From: Leptospira sanjuanensis
Lineage (GTDB): Bacteria; Spirochaetota; Leptospiria; Leptospirales; Leptospiraceae
Direction: 5' to 3'
Length of the DNA: 64,000 nucleotides
NCBI RefSeq assembly: GCF_022267375.1
Contig: NZ_JAIZBH010000001.1
Location: 186,001 to 250,000, forward strand
Below are positions 1 through 16,626 of this stretch, one piece after another; the first letter of the stretch is position 1; every line of letters starts with the position of its first letter. A model generated the notes under the pieces. That model worked only from the letters and a program-made list of their open reading frames with translations. It did not search any database and was not told where the DNA came from. A program made the translations under genes and the position numbers.

Positions 1-600
1 TCGGATCATCGTCCTTTTCAAAATCCAACCGATCGTAAAAATCCGTGTCCGCAATATCCGGATTGATGCTGATCATTTTGACCCCCGCCTTACGGATTTC
101 CTCGAATAAATTTAAACCGAAATGACGAAGGCCGGCCTTGGTTCCGGCGTAGGCCGCTCCCCGCACGGATTCTTTCAATGCGGCGATGGAATGGATCTGA
201 AAAATCCATCCTTGATTTTTCTTTAAATCGCGTAAGAGCAGTTTGGCGATTAAAACCGGGGAAACGAAATTTACGACGAGCATTTCTTCCAATTCCCGAT
301 AGGCGATCTCTTCGTGAGGAGCAAAGTTTCCCAGACCGGCGTTGTTCACAAGAATTTTCAGGGGCGGTTCCTCTTTTAAAACATTCAATAATTCGAATTC
401 GATTTTTTTCGTATCCGAAAGATCCAACCTTAGGTGACGATAAAGCTTTGATTCTTTCAAAAGGGAAGAATCCGGTTCTGTTCTCGCGATTCCGACGACT
501 TTGTAACCTTTATCGATTAGAAATTCGGAGATCGATTTTCCGATTCCTTTGGATGAACCGGTTACGATCGCCAAAGAGCCGTTTGGCGCTTTATCGGTTT

Positions 601-604
<4 letters not shown>
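1..604 (-). CDS. SDR-family oxidoreductase (3' end outside window)
   Basis: NAD(P)-dependent short-chain dehydrogenase/reductase; substrate unknown. I read 201 residues from the ATG at 604; the C-terminus lies beyond base 1. The Rossmann motif TGSSKGIG is at residues 15-22, NNAG at 87-90, the catalytic Ser at 139 and the YAGTK (YxxxK) pair at 152-156, so the catalytic set is complete. Its ATG overlaps the TGA of the upstream radical SAM gene in an ATGA (601-604), so the two are probably translationally coupled and co-transcribed. No residue identifies the substrate. Confidence 0.9.
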
Positions 605-2500
<1,896 letters not shown>

Positions 2501-2560
2501 CCGGAACATAGAATCTGGGACAAGAGAGAAATCATCGAAACGAAAGAAAAGGAGTCTTTC

Positions 2561-2871
2561 ATGGATTTGATCGAAAAGGTAAAAAGAGAATTTTGGCCGA
2601 AGCTGAAATCGGTCGTATCTAAGATTCCGTTTACGGAGGATCTGATCGCGCTTTATTATTCCATGATGGATCCCGAAACCCCCTTAAGAACCAAACTCGT
2701 GATTGCCGGCGCGTTGGCTTATTTTATTTCTCCGTTGGATGCGGTTCCGGATTTTATTCCCGGCGCCGGATTTCTGGATGACGCGGGAGTGATTGCGGCC
2801 GTACTGGCAAGTGTTCAATCCGCGATCCGCGAAGAGCATAGAGATAAGGCGAGAAAATTTCTGGAGAACGA

Positions 2872-2875
<4 letters not shown>
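2561..2875 (+). CDS. YkvA/DUF1232 family small membrane protein
   Basis: A 104-residue protein of the YkvA (DUF1232) family, whose role is unknown. The family core YFISPLDAVPDFIPG followed by GFLDDAGVI sits around residues 53-75. The ATG at 2561 is chosen because AAAAGGAG ends six bases before it; a longer frame upstream has no comparable site. The TGA overlaps the ATG of the next gene (ATGA, 2872-2875), so it is coupled to the inositol-monophosphatase-family gene. It is divergent from the nucleosidase gene, leaving about 75 bases for both promoters. Confidence 0.85.
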
Positions 2876-3685
<810 letters not shown>

Positions 3686-3687
<2 letters not shown>

Positions 3688-3744
3688 AACGCGAAAGCGT
3701 TTCGCTGAGTTATTGCGACCTATCGAACGACCTATCGAACGACC
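3686..3744 (+). repeat. Hairpin plus 12-base tandem repeat
   Basis: GAAACGC (3686-3692), loop GAAA, GCGTTTC (3697-3703) form a perfect 7-bp hairpin starting within the stop codon of the phosphatase gene. No T-run follows, so a Rho-independent terminator is doubtful. Right after it, a 12-base unit GACCTATCGAAC is repeated in tandem from 3716 to 3744 (about 2.4 copies). The gap to the next gene (convergent, ending at 3907) shows no ORF. Confidence 0.6.
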
Positions 3745-3906
3745 CGTAGGGAGTGAGATAGTGAGATCCGAGTTTAAGACGTTTCATTGAGTTTTCGATT
3801 GTTTTTAGTAGAAGGATGAGACTCGATCTTTGACTTCGGCCGCTTTCCATTTTGTTAAGCGAATTGTTCCGTTTCGGGTTTTTGGAAGCCTACGGATCGA
3901 ACGATT

Positions 3907-5331
<1,425 letters not shown>

Positions 5332-6312
5332 GACGCAAATCCTGTCCTTTCAGAATTTGATCCTTAAAGGAAGAATCGGTCAAAATCTTATTCAAAAGAA
5401 TCGCGAGATCCGGAAATTTTTTTTCGTGAAAAAGAACGCCGGCTTCGTTTAACGTTTCGGGAACCGCGCCTCCGGCGTACGCGAGAATGGGAATTCGATG
5501 GACCATCGCTTCGATCAAAGGAACGCAAAAACCTTCGTGTTCGCTCATCGAAACGAAAGCGTCCGCTTCCTGATATAAATTGTTGAGTTCCGCATCGGAA
5601 AGAAAACCGGTGATCAAAACGTTTTGACGAAGATCGTAAAAATCCAACATACGTTCCAGTTCTTCGCGATACAGATACAATTCTCTCGAACTAAAACCTG
5701 CGAGATAAAATTGGAACTTATCCCCGATCATCGATTTATACGCGTAGGCAAGACGAATCAAATCGTCTTGCCTTTTGTTCGGAGTGATTCTTCCCACAAA
5801 AAGAATTTTTTTGATTTCCGAATCCGTTTTGGAGATCTTGGAAAAGTTCTCGGACAACTGATATGTGATCGGAAGAATCTGCACATTCTGAAAACCTAAT
5901 TCTTCCAGCTCCTGCTGATTGAATTTGGAGACCGCAAAGACGAGATCGAATCTATCCTTCATCTCCCTCAATTCTTCACGTCCCTTTTTCAAAAGATAAC
6001 TCATCTTGAGATCGTACGACTCGAAGAAATGATGCGGAGTCACGTTATGATAAATGAGAATTCTCGGGGAACGAAAGGTTCTCAAAAATTCAAAAACCCC
6101 CGAATGAATCGAATGATGATAAAACAAGATGTCCTTCGAGGATTTGTCGTATGTTTTGTATTTTTTTACGAACGGAAATTTCGACGCGCCGATGTTTTCC
6201 GAATAAATGTCTCCTTTATATTCCAAATCCTTTAAGTAGTTGCGGATTTCCTGCATCTCGTTGCTGATCGCGTCGCCCGGATTAAAACCCGCGGAAAACT
6301 GTTGGACCTGTC

Positions 6313-7367
6313 TCATGCAAGAACCTTCTCTCGAAAAAGAGCTTCGAACGGAAAGGAATTGTATTCTCCGATGATTTCCTTTTCGTTTTCCAAAATTCGT
6401 TCGCGGAGCGTTTTGTTTTCGAGAAGATTGTCCACGAGTCCCGCGAGCACATCCATCGCCAATGCCGATTTGTCTTTGAACAAGACGCCGCCCGTTTTCA
6501 TCGTTTCCGGGGTTGCGCCCGCGTGATACGAAATTACCGGAATGCCGGCGCCGAACGCTTCCAGAACGGGAATGTTGAATCCTTCATGTTCGCTCATACA
6601 AACGTATAAATCCATCGAGTTCAAAAAGGTTTCCATTTCCGTATCGTTGGCGTTTAGCCGGATTTGGACGTTCCCCATCAAACGTTTCTGGAGAATGATC
6701 TTTTTTAGAAAAATATAATATTCTTCGAATACCTTAGGAACGCTCCCGCAGATCAAAAGCTGTACGTTCTGTCTGAACTTCAAAATCGATTCGAGCATTC
6801 TCAAAAGGTCTTCCATTTTTTTGTTCGGTGAAATTCTTCCGATAAATCCGATCGTGAATTCCCGTTTGTCCTTTATGCTTTTATCGCGGATCGAATATTT
6901 GCGAACGATCGGAAGAACCAGCGTATTCATGATTCCCAAGGATTGCAGAAAGTTCGCATTGAACGGCGAAGAAGGCAAAAACAAATCGGTTTCGTTTTTG
7001 AGGGAATACAGTTCCAAGAGGGAACGTTTTTCTTCGAGTTGGAGCGTGTTGTAGATTTCGGAACTTACGAAATTCTTAAAGTAGATTGCAGGCGTAAAAC
7101 TCTGATAACGAACGATTTTTTTTCCCGGTAAATTCCGAAACCAATCGAGAGGATAACCGCAACCGCCGTAATTCAAAATATGAATATCGTCTTTGGAGAA
7201 TCGGGAAAGAACGGGATGCGTTTCGATCGGAAAGGTTTCTTTCGAGAAATTTTTCAAACATGCGATGGAATTGGGAACTCCGATCTTTTCTAAAACCGAG
7301 TGAATTCCTTTGATGTCGTTTCCGATTCCGTCACCGTCCCGAAACTCGGTGACGTGCTGATAGACTT

Positions 7368-7371
<4 letters not shown>
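6313..7371 (-). CDS. Glycosyltransferase, GT-B fold (GT4-like)
   Basis: A 352-residue glycosyltransferase related to the preceding one. It shows IGFIGRISPNKKMEDLL, the EX7E site SEHEGFNIPVLEAF, and GATPETMKTGGVLF. The N-terminus has GDGIGNDIKG, the glycine-rich acceptor-side loop. The ATG overlaps the stop codon of the methyltransferase-like gene upstream (ATGA, 7368-7371), so expression of the whole run from about 8.4 kb down to 3.9 kb is likely coordinated. Confidence 0.87.
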
Positions 7372-8372
<1,001 letters not shown>

Positions 8373-8386
8373 GCTCAAAAGGGGAG

Positions 8387-8445
<59 letters not shown>

Positions 8446-8456
8446 CCGAGAATTCT

Positions 8457-9413
8457 ATGAAGTGTTTGATAACGGGAGCGGCGGGGTTCGTCGGCGGTTA
8501 CCTGCTGAAGGAACTCAAAGAATCCTATACAGATTTTTTAGGGATCGGAATTCAACCCGGGCCGGACATAGAAGCGGATCTTGCTCTTCCTAGATCCTAT
8601 CGCTCTTCCGTTTGCGACATACGAAATCCGGAACAAGTCCGTTCCATCATTCATGACTTTTCACCGGATACAGTTTTTCATTTGGCGGCTCAGCCTTTTG
8701 TGCCGAGAGCCGTGGAAGATCCGGGTGAAACGTTGGAGATCAACGTTCACGGAACGTTGAATATTTTGGAATCGCTGCGTTCCTTAAAAAAGAAAGTTCG
8801 TTTCGTTTATATCTCGTCTTCCGACGTGTACGGAAACGTCCCCGAGTCTTGTCTCCCGGTGCAAGAATCGATTTTACCCGCGCCATTGAATCCGTATTCT
8901 TCCTCCAAGGCTTGCGCAGAAATTTATTGCCTACAATATCATCGATGGATTCCGGAACTCGAAGTCGTGATCGCGAGACCGTTCAATCACACCGGTCCGA
9001 GACAAAGTCTGAATTTCGTGATTCCTAATTTTTGTTCTCAGGTTTTGGAAGCTTTGAAAAAGCCGGAAGCTGAAAGAAAAATCTTAGTCGGAGACCTTTC
9101 GTCTACGAGGGATTTTTTGGATGTGAGAGACGTTGTGTGTGCGTATCGAATTCTCGCGGAGAAGGGAAAGCCCGGAGAAATTTATAATATCTGTTCCGGT
9201 CAGGAAGTCGTGATTCGGGATGTCTTGGATCGGATCATTTCCGAATCGGGAAAAAAAATTCCGGTCGAAGTGGATTCTTCCCGTTTTCGTCCCGCGGAGA
9301 TGAAACGTTTGTCCGGGGATAACGGTAAACTTCAAACGCTCGGATGGAAACCTGCCTTCGGTTTAACGGAAACAATCCGAGACGTGTACCAATGGGTATC
9401 GAGCGCCCCTTAG
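8457..9413 (+). CDS. NAD(P)-dependent sugar epimerase/reductase, GDP-4-keto-6-deoxymannose reductase-like
   Basis: A 318-residue extended SDR. TGAAGFVG at 6-13 binds the cofactor; SSSDVYG at 120-126 and YSSSK at 147-151 supply the Ser, Tyr and Lys of the active site. ARPFNHTGPRQ at 173-183 is characteristic of the GDP-mannose 4,6-dehydratase/RMD group, and the size favours the reductase RMD, which makes GDP-D-rhamnose. No GMD dehydratase is in this window, so the precursor must be made elsewhere. Divergent from the glycosyltransferase run, so it probably supplies that pathway (inference). The last codons lie inside a 20-base direct repeat. Confidence 0.78.
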   Translation: MKCLITGAAGFVGGYLLKELKESYTDFLGIGIQPGPDIEADLALPRSYRSSVCDIRNPEQVRSIIHDFSPDTVFHLAAQPFVPRAVEDPGETLEINVHGTLNILESLRSLKKKVRFVYISSSDVYGNVPESCLPVQESILPAPLNPYSSSKACAEIYCLQYHRWIPELEVVIARPFNHTGPRQSLNFVIPNFCSQVLEALKKPEAERKILVGDLSSTRDFLDVRDVVCAYRILAEKGKPGEIYNICSGQEVVIRDVLDRIISESGKKIPVEVDSSRFRPAEMKRLSGDNGKLQTLGWKPAFGLTETIRDVYQWVSSAP

Positions 9414-9489
9414 GAAGCGAGATAGGCAAATGCAGCGGAGCGTTGCATTTGTTTCTTGCTTAGCGAGATGAGCGCCCCTTAGGAAGCGA
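9401..9489. repeat. 20-base direct repeat flanking an inverted repeat
   Basis: gagcgccccttaggaagcga occurs at 9401-9420 and again, identical, at 9470-9489. The first copy supplies the last codons and stop of the reductase gene. Between the copies, CAAATGCA (9427-9434) and TGCATTTG (9444-9451) form an 8-bp inverted repeat with a 9-base loop. The layout suggests a small duplicated or mobile intergenic unit. Confidence 0.75.
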
Positions 9490-9584
9490 AGGCGCTGAGT
9501 TTTAACAGGTGGCGGGAAAAAATCCCGAAAATTCTCCTTATCACAAAAGTCCACATTCCTCAACGATAAAAATTTCCGTTTCCA

Positions 9585-9602
9585 ATGTAGGAGCTCCTAC
9601 AT
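9585..9602. repeat. 18-base perfect palindrome
   Basis: ATGTAGGAGCTCCTACAT is a perfect palindrome just before the 3' end of the convergent SanA-like gene. It resembles short palindromic motifs I recall as common in Leptospira intergenic DNA. It may be a repeat, a protein site or a weak terminator stem; no T-run follows on either strand. Confidence 0.7.
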
Positions 9603-9616
9603 CACATTCAAAAACT

Positions 9617-10327
9617 CTAAAGCGCCGAACCTTTCCAAGTTTTGATTCCGCTTCCTTCGATCGGAAACGGATCGCCTAAATATTTCGGATTCGTTTTAAA
9701 CAAATTCATATCGACCCACGCCAAGGTTCTCGCAAAAAATTCCCGGAACCTGCTGAACGGACCGCTCGTATAAATTCTCCGATCGGATTCGAACGCCTGA
9801 AATTTCAAACCGATCTTGTTCGCCAAAAACGCGGCCCGAGGCTGATAGATTCTCTGACTCACAAAGATCAGATCCTTGACCTGAAAAATTTCTTTCGCAC
9901 GAACCAAAGTATCCAAGGTTCGAAAACCCGCATGATCGACGAATATGTCTCTTTCATTCACTTGATTCTTAAGAATGTAGAGCAGCATCGGTTTCACTTC
10001 GTTGTAATAAATCGAACCGTTGTCTCCCGAAAGAAGAATCTTTCTCACCTTTCCCTGATGATACAATTCCAAGGCGCAATCCAAACGGTCTTTTAAAACC
10101 GCGGATGGTTCGTTTTTATAAACGGAGGCGCCCGGAACGACGGCAACGGTCGCCGGTCTCGCGGATCGATGATTCTGATATTTTTCCGTGTGAAGATACG
10201 ATTCTTCGAAACTAAAATCGATTGCGATCGGTGCGGCAATTAAAAGCGCCAGAAGTAAAAGCGCCCCCGTATAAAATTTCGATTTTTTGAAGAAGTTTAG
10301 GTTCAACGTTTCGTCCGAATTCGTCAA
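9617..10327 (-). CDS. SanA/YdcF (DUF218) family membrane protein
   Basis: A 236-residue envelope protein of the DUF218 family. One membrane segment lies at about residues 20-38; the rest should face the periplasm. The family signature runs from VAVVPGASVY through LLSGDNG and ends with the SanA-type segment PKYLGDPFPI near 217-226. E. coli SanA affects envelope permeability to vancomycin; the biochemical function is unknown. The start is uncertain: a TTG at 10327 is the longest choice and no good ribosome binding site decides between it and nearby TTG codons. Confidence 0.75.
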   Translation of the reverse strand: MTNSDETLNLNFFKKSKFYTGALLLLALLIAAPIAIDFSFEESYLHTEKYQNHRSARPATVAVVPGASVYKNEPSAVLKDRLDCALELYHQGKVRKILLSGDNGSIYYNEVKPMLLYILKNQVNERDIFVDHAGFRTLDTLVRAKEIFQVKDLIFVSQRIYQPRAAFLANKIGLKFQAFESDRRIYTSGPFSRFREFFARTLAWVDMNLFKTNPKYLGDPFPIEGSGIKTWKGSAL

Positions 10328-10459
10328 AATCAGGAATAGATTTGGATAGGCTAACGTGCGGGAATTGAAGGGAGAATCCCTTTTTTTCTTTTCAACGGAT
10401 CGGAACGGGGAAAAATTTTCTAAATAGGAAACAAACCATTGAGCCGCGGGTCTTATCGA

Positions 10460-11029
10460 ATGAGCAAATACCTCATGAATCTCCTGAATTCATTTCTCAG
10501 ACTTACCGTCGCCGGTTGCTTCTTGGCGCCGGCGGTGACTTTTTCTCAGGAACTCACCATAGGACTTCGTTCCGGTACCGATTCCAATCCTCCGCCCGTC
10601 AAACAACTTGCACCGATACGTCAGCTGAGAAGTTTCGGTCTCGTTTTCGGAAACGTGGATACGGTCAGAGAACGATTTGCTCTTTCCGAAAAACAATTGG
10701 ATGAAATTTCCAAAATCAACGAGAAGCACAAACAAGAACACTTTCGCTGGCTTCAAAAAATTTCTCCCATCGAGATCGAACTCGAGGGACTTTTGATGGA
10801 ACCTAACGTGGATTTAACGAAGATCCGCAAGCTTCTTGTAGAGATCGGAAAATATACGGCGGAGATTCGTATCAATCAAATCTCGCATCGTCTTGCTATC
10901 GAAAAAGTATTAACTCAGGACCAAAAATCCAAAATCAAAGCACCCTCCGCTCCACCGGAGTCCGGATTCCCCGTGAATCTTTTTTCTCCGGAGAGAATCA
11001 TCCTTCCTTTACAAGGAATTTTACACTGA
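10460..11029 (+). CDS. Periplasmic Spy/CpxP/CnrX-like LTxxQ protein
   Basis: About 189 residues with an N-terminal signal or anchor (LLNSFLRLTVAGCFLAPAV) ending near TFSQ. The mature part is helical and carries two LTxxQ-like motifs, ALSEKQLDEI and LTQDQKSK, the hallmark of the Spy/CpxP/CnrX/ZraP superfamily, which includes periplasmic chaperones and metal sensors. It lies seven bases upstream of an ECF sigma gene, and its TGA overlaps the GAGG ribosome binding site of that gene. This context suggests a periplasmic sensor for the sigma factor, as CnrX is for CnrH. The ATG at 10460 is one of two candidates (the other is 10475). Confidence 0.65.
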   Translation: MSKYLMNLLNSFLRLTVAGCFLAPAVTFSQELTIGLRSGTDSNPPPVKQLAPIRQLRSFGLVFGNVDTVRERFALSEKQLDEISKINEKHKQEHFRWLQKISPIEIELEGLLMEPNVDLTKIRKLLVEIGKYTAEIRINQISHRLAIEKVLTQDQKSKIKAPSAPPESGFPVNLFSPERIILPLQGILH

Positions 11030-11036
11030 GGTACCA

Positions 11037-11549
<513 letters not shown>

Positions 11550-11573
11550 AGTGAGAGATAGGATTTATTCGGT

Positions 11574-11939
11574 ATGAAATCGAACGGATTCGATAAAGAA
11601 ATTTCGGACAGACTTTGTAGCAAGGTCTGGAGTTCCAAAATCTGCGACGCGGTTTACAAAAGACGCCGCTGGAGAATGATTCAACTTGCGTTTATCACGT
11701 TCTTAACCGCATTCTTCTCCACTTCCTTCGTATGGCTGACGTTTTTTGAAAACAGCGGTCCTACGATCGCACGCAACGAACTTCAGTCTTGGGTTCAAGA
11801 ACAAATCTATGGAACGACTGCGGAAGCGGAATCCAAGGTTCACAACGTTTTTTATAAGGAATCGGAAATGCCTCAAACCGGCGCGCCGGTTTCTTTGGAT
11901 GTGGACACTTTGATCGAGGCTTCCTTAGATCGCAGATAA
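11574..11939 (+). CDS. Single-span membrane protein, candidate anti-sigma factor
   Basis: A 121-residue protein I do not recognise by family. About 35 basic residues precede one strong membrane segment (IQLAFITFLTAFFSTSFVWL, about 36-56), and about 65 residues follow, predicted periplasmic. A short cytoplasmic N-terminus plus one span is the architecture of CnrY-type anti-sigma factors. It lies 24 bases after the ECF sigma gene, with AGGA upstream of the ATG. Anti-sigma function is inference from position and topology only. Two hairpins follow the stop codon. Confidence 0.6.
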   Translation: MKSNGFDKEISDRLCSKVWSSKICDAVYKRRRWRMIQLAFITFLTAFFSTSFVWLTFFENSGPTIARNELQSWVQEQIYGTTAEAESKVHNVFYKESEMPQTGAPVSLDVDTLIEASLDRR

Positions 11940-11951
11940 TATGGGTGAATC

Positions 11952-12003
11952 GGTTCGAAGGTCTTTCGTCGTTCGAACCTAAAACGTCTGTAACAGGACG
12001 TTT
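11952..12003 (+). terminator. Two tandem hairpins, possible terminator
   Basis: GGTTCGAA (11952-11959) pairs with TTCGAACC (11972-11979). Immediately after, AAACGTC (11982-11988) pairs with GACGTTT (11997-12003), followed by CGTTTCG. They close the ECF operon. Only a short T-run is present, so termination is plausible rather than certain. Confidence 0.5.
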
Positions 12004-12038
12004 CGTTTCGGACCGTCCGAACGAATTGAAATGTATTC

Positions 12039-12055
12039 GAGAATTTTGAATTCTC
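12039..12055. promoter_or_regulatory. Inverted repeat upstream of the P450 gene
   Basis: GAGAATT (12039-12045) and AATTCTC (12049-12055) form a perfect 7-bp inverted repeat with a 3-base spacer, about 105 bases before the P450 start. It could be an operator; nothing identifies the regulator. Confidence 0.35.
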
Positions 12056-12160
12056 CATTTAAAAAATAGAGGCGGCTGTTTTTTACGAATGCCGTCGTAG
12101 TAAAGTGTCTCGGCTGGAATCCGGATTTTCCGGAAATACAATAAAACTTGGAGAAAGCCC

Positions 12161-13546
12161 ATGTTTGCGTTAACTTCCAGTCGCCCCTCCGATTCAAAAC
12201 CTCAGAAACACAAATCTCCTCCCGGTTCGTACGGATTCTTTGCGCTTCGACATTTGCCTCGAATGCGTCGGGATATCATCGGGTTCTTCGAGGATATGAA
12301 AAAGAAATACGGGGATGTGGTTCTATTCGGAATCCGTAAAACGAGAATCTTTATGATTCAAAGTCCGGAGGACGTTCGGCACGTTCTTCAGGAAAACAGT
12401 TCCAACTATCACAAAAGCGTATTTTATCTCGAACTCAAGCGGGTTTTGGGAAAAGGGCTTTTGACCTCGGAAGGGGATTTTTGGAAAAAACAAAGAAGAC
12501 TCATTCAACCCGCGTTTCACCGTCAGAGAATATCAGAATTTACTCATATTATGGCGGACGAAACCCTGAATCTATTTCGAGAATGGGACACAAAGGAACA
12601 AAACGGAAAACTAAGAGTCGATCTTTCCGAAGAGATGATGCGGTTGACGTTTGCGATCGTAGGTAAGACCCTCTTTCGATCGGACGTAAAAGAATATTCC
12701 GAAATCATCGCAAAGAACGTGGAAACCGCGATGGAAGAATTGACCAAACGATTGACGATGGTTTTTCCTCCTCCGATTCATTGGCCTTTGCCCGGAAATC
12801 GAAGACTTTTAAAGTCGATCGATGCGATGAACGAGGTCATCTACGAACTTATCGATCAAAGAAGAAAGAATTCTTCCAATGATCTGATCAGTATGCTTCT
12901 TGAAATCCAGGATGAAGAAACCGGAGAAAAGATGAGTCTAGAACAAGTCCGCGACGAAGCGATTACGCTCTTGCTCGCGGGACATGAAACGACGGCTAAC
13001 GCGTTGACTTGGGCGTTTCATCTTCTTTCCAAACATCCGGAAATTTATTCCAAACTCAAAGAAGAAGCGAAGAACGTTCTCGGTGATCGAACTCCAGCTC
13101 TGGAAGATGTAGCGTCACTCACTTATTCCAGAATGGTTTTGGAAGAATCGATGCGATTGTATCCTCCCGCTTGGACGGTCGAACGTTCCGCGCTCGGACC
13201 GGACACGGTTGGCGGTTATCATGTACCGACCGGAACCAACGTTTCCATATGTATCTATTCGATTCACAGGGATCCTAGGTTTTGGAAAGAGCCGGAAAAA
13301 TTTTGGCCGGAACGATTCTCCGAAGAAAACTCAAAAGACCGTCCGAAATACGCTTATATACCGTTCGGTGGCGGTCCGAGAATGTGCATCGGAAACGTAT
13401 TCGCGATGACGGAAGGGATTTTGATTCTGAGTATGGTCGCAAGAAAATACGATTTAAAGCCCGTTTCCGGTCATAAGGTCGAATTGGAACCTTTAGTCAC
13501 ATTGCGGCCCAAGCACGGAATGCTAATGGACTTGGTTTCCACTTGA
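12161..13546 (+). CDS. Cytochrome P450
   Basis: A 461-residue soluble heme monooxygenase, normal length. The I-helix oxygen motif AGHETT is at 273-278, the K-helix ExxR at 329-332 (ESMR), and the heme loop FGGGPRMCIG holds the cysteine ligand at 409. A CYP102/CYP110-like, fatty-acid-type fold is suggested by WTVERSA and PERF, but the substrate is unknown. GGAG lies at good spacing before the ATG. No ferredoxin or reductase partner is adjacent, so electrons must come from elsewhere. It appears to be a single-gene unit with its own upstream region. Confidence 0.95.
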   Translation: MFALTSSRPSDSKPQKHKSPPGSYGFFALRHLPRMRRDIIGFFEDMKKKYGDVVLFGIRKTRIFMIQSPEDVRHVLQENSSNYHKSVFYLELKRVLGKGLLTSEGDFWKKQRRLIQPAFHRQRISEFTHIMADETLNLFREWDTKEQNGKLRVDLSEEMMRLTFAIVGKTLFRSDVKEYSEIIAKNVETAMEELTKRLTMVFPPPIHWPLPGNRRLLKSIDAMNEVIYELIDQRRKNSSNDLISMLLEIQDEETGEKMSLEQVRDEAITLLLAGHETTANALTWAFHLLSKHPEIYSKLKEEAKNVLGDRTPALEDVASLTYSRMVLEESMRLYPPAWTVERSALGPDTVGGYHVPTGTNVSICIYSIHRDPRFWKEPEKFWPERFSEENSKDRPKYAYIPFGGGPRMCIGNVFAMTEGILILSMVARKYDLKPVSGHKVELEPLVTLRPKHGMLMDLVST

Positions 13547-13590
13547 CCTATACTTCCCCGGAATAGACTCTTTATTTGGAGTCTATTCCC

Positions 13591-14562
13591 ATGGAAAAAG
13601 AAATCCGCAAACGCATAGATCAAGTTAAGGAAAAGGGTCATCAACGACTGACCGTCCTGCTTATCCCTCACGGTTTCGATAAATCATTTCATTTTCAAAT
13701 TTCGGTTTTTACGATCGTCTTTTTATTCGGTCTTCTCGTTTCTATTTTAGGAATCGCGGTTTTCGGAATCGTAAAATACAACAATACAAGAAAACAAATC
13801 AACGCGCTCGCGCAAGTTTACGGGAAATACTTCGACGAATACATCGAATACTCCGAACAATTGGAAGGAGTGCAGGACGATTTTCTTGCGCTTACGGAGA
13901 ATTTAGAGGAGATTTACTCTCTTATCGACGGACACGGGGACGAGATGTTGAAACTTCCCGATGAATCCGATATCGAAACGATCGCTTTGGCGGAATTAAA
14001 AACGGAAGAAGCCGCCGATAAGGATCTCATGTTGGGAAGAAGTTATCTTTCGGAGATTTACGGATATCGTACGGCTCGCGTTTACATGGACAAACATCGT
14101 CCGCTGATGGACAGCGTTTACGACTTTCTCAATCTTCGATACGACGTGATGGACGCGATCCCGTTCGGAGAACCTTTGTACTCCTACAACCTAACTTCCT
14201 ATTTCGGAACGAGACGTTCGCCTACCACGGGTTATATGGAGTATCACGACGGGATCGATCTCGCGAACGTTCCGGGAACTCCGATTTATGCGACGGGTAA
14301 CGGAAGAATTCATCGTGTGATCTACTCCAACCGCGGATACGGAAATCATATCGTGATTCAACATGCGAACGGTTATTTTTCCTTGTTCGGACATTGTACG
14401 AAAATTTTCGTACGAGACGGACAACAGATCCGCAAAGGAAATTTGATCGCAACGGTCGGTTCCACAGGAAACGTGACCGGACCTCACTTACACTACGAGG
14501 TTTGGATCGGAGAGTCCAATCGAACCGATCCAATGGAATATCTCAAAGTTCCCGTTTATTGA
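13591..14562 (+). CDS. M23/LytM peptidase, membrane anchored
   Basis: A 323-residue zinc metallopeptidase predicted to act on peptidoglycan. One membrane segment (FTIVFLFGLLVSILGIAVFG) is near residues 40-60, then a helical, coiled-coil-like stretch, then the LytM domain with YHDGIDLA (first His and Asp ligands), SLFGHC, and HLHYEVW (HxH). The zinc ligands are all present, so it may be active rather than a pure activator. The ATG at 13591 is chosen because GGAG lies nine bases before it; a TTG at 13576 has no such site. Confidence 0.88.
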   Translation: MEKEIRKRIDQVKEKGHQRLTVLLIPHGFDKSFHFQISVFTIVFLFGLLVSILGIAVFGIVKYNNTRKQINALAQVYGKYFDEYIEYSEQLEGVQDDFLALTENLEEIYSLIDGHGDEMLKLPDESDIETIALAELKTEEAADKDLMLGRSYLSEIYGYRTARVYMDKHRPLMDSVYDFLNLRYDVMDAIPFGEPLYSYNLTSYFGTRRSPTTGYMEYHDGIDLANVPGTPIYATGNGRIHRVIYSNRGYGNHIVIQHANGYFSLFGHCTKIFVRDGQQIRKGNLIATVGSTGNVTGPHLHYEVWIGESNRTDPMEYLKVPVY

Positions 14563-14580
14563 TTTCAATTCGGATTCGAT

Positions 14581-16626
<2,046 letters not shown>

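Noticed and set aside
9414..9616. Possible CRISPR-like repeat region
   Set aside because: Only two copies of a 20-mer with one spacer of unlike length, and no cas genes anywhere in the window.
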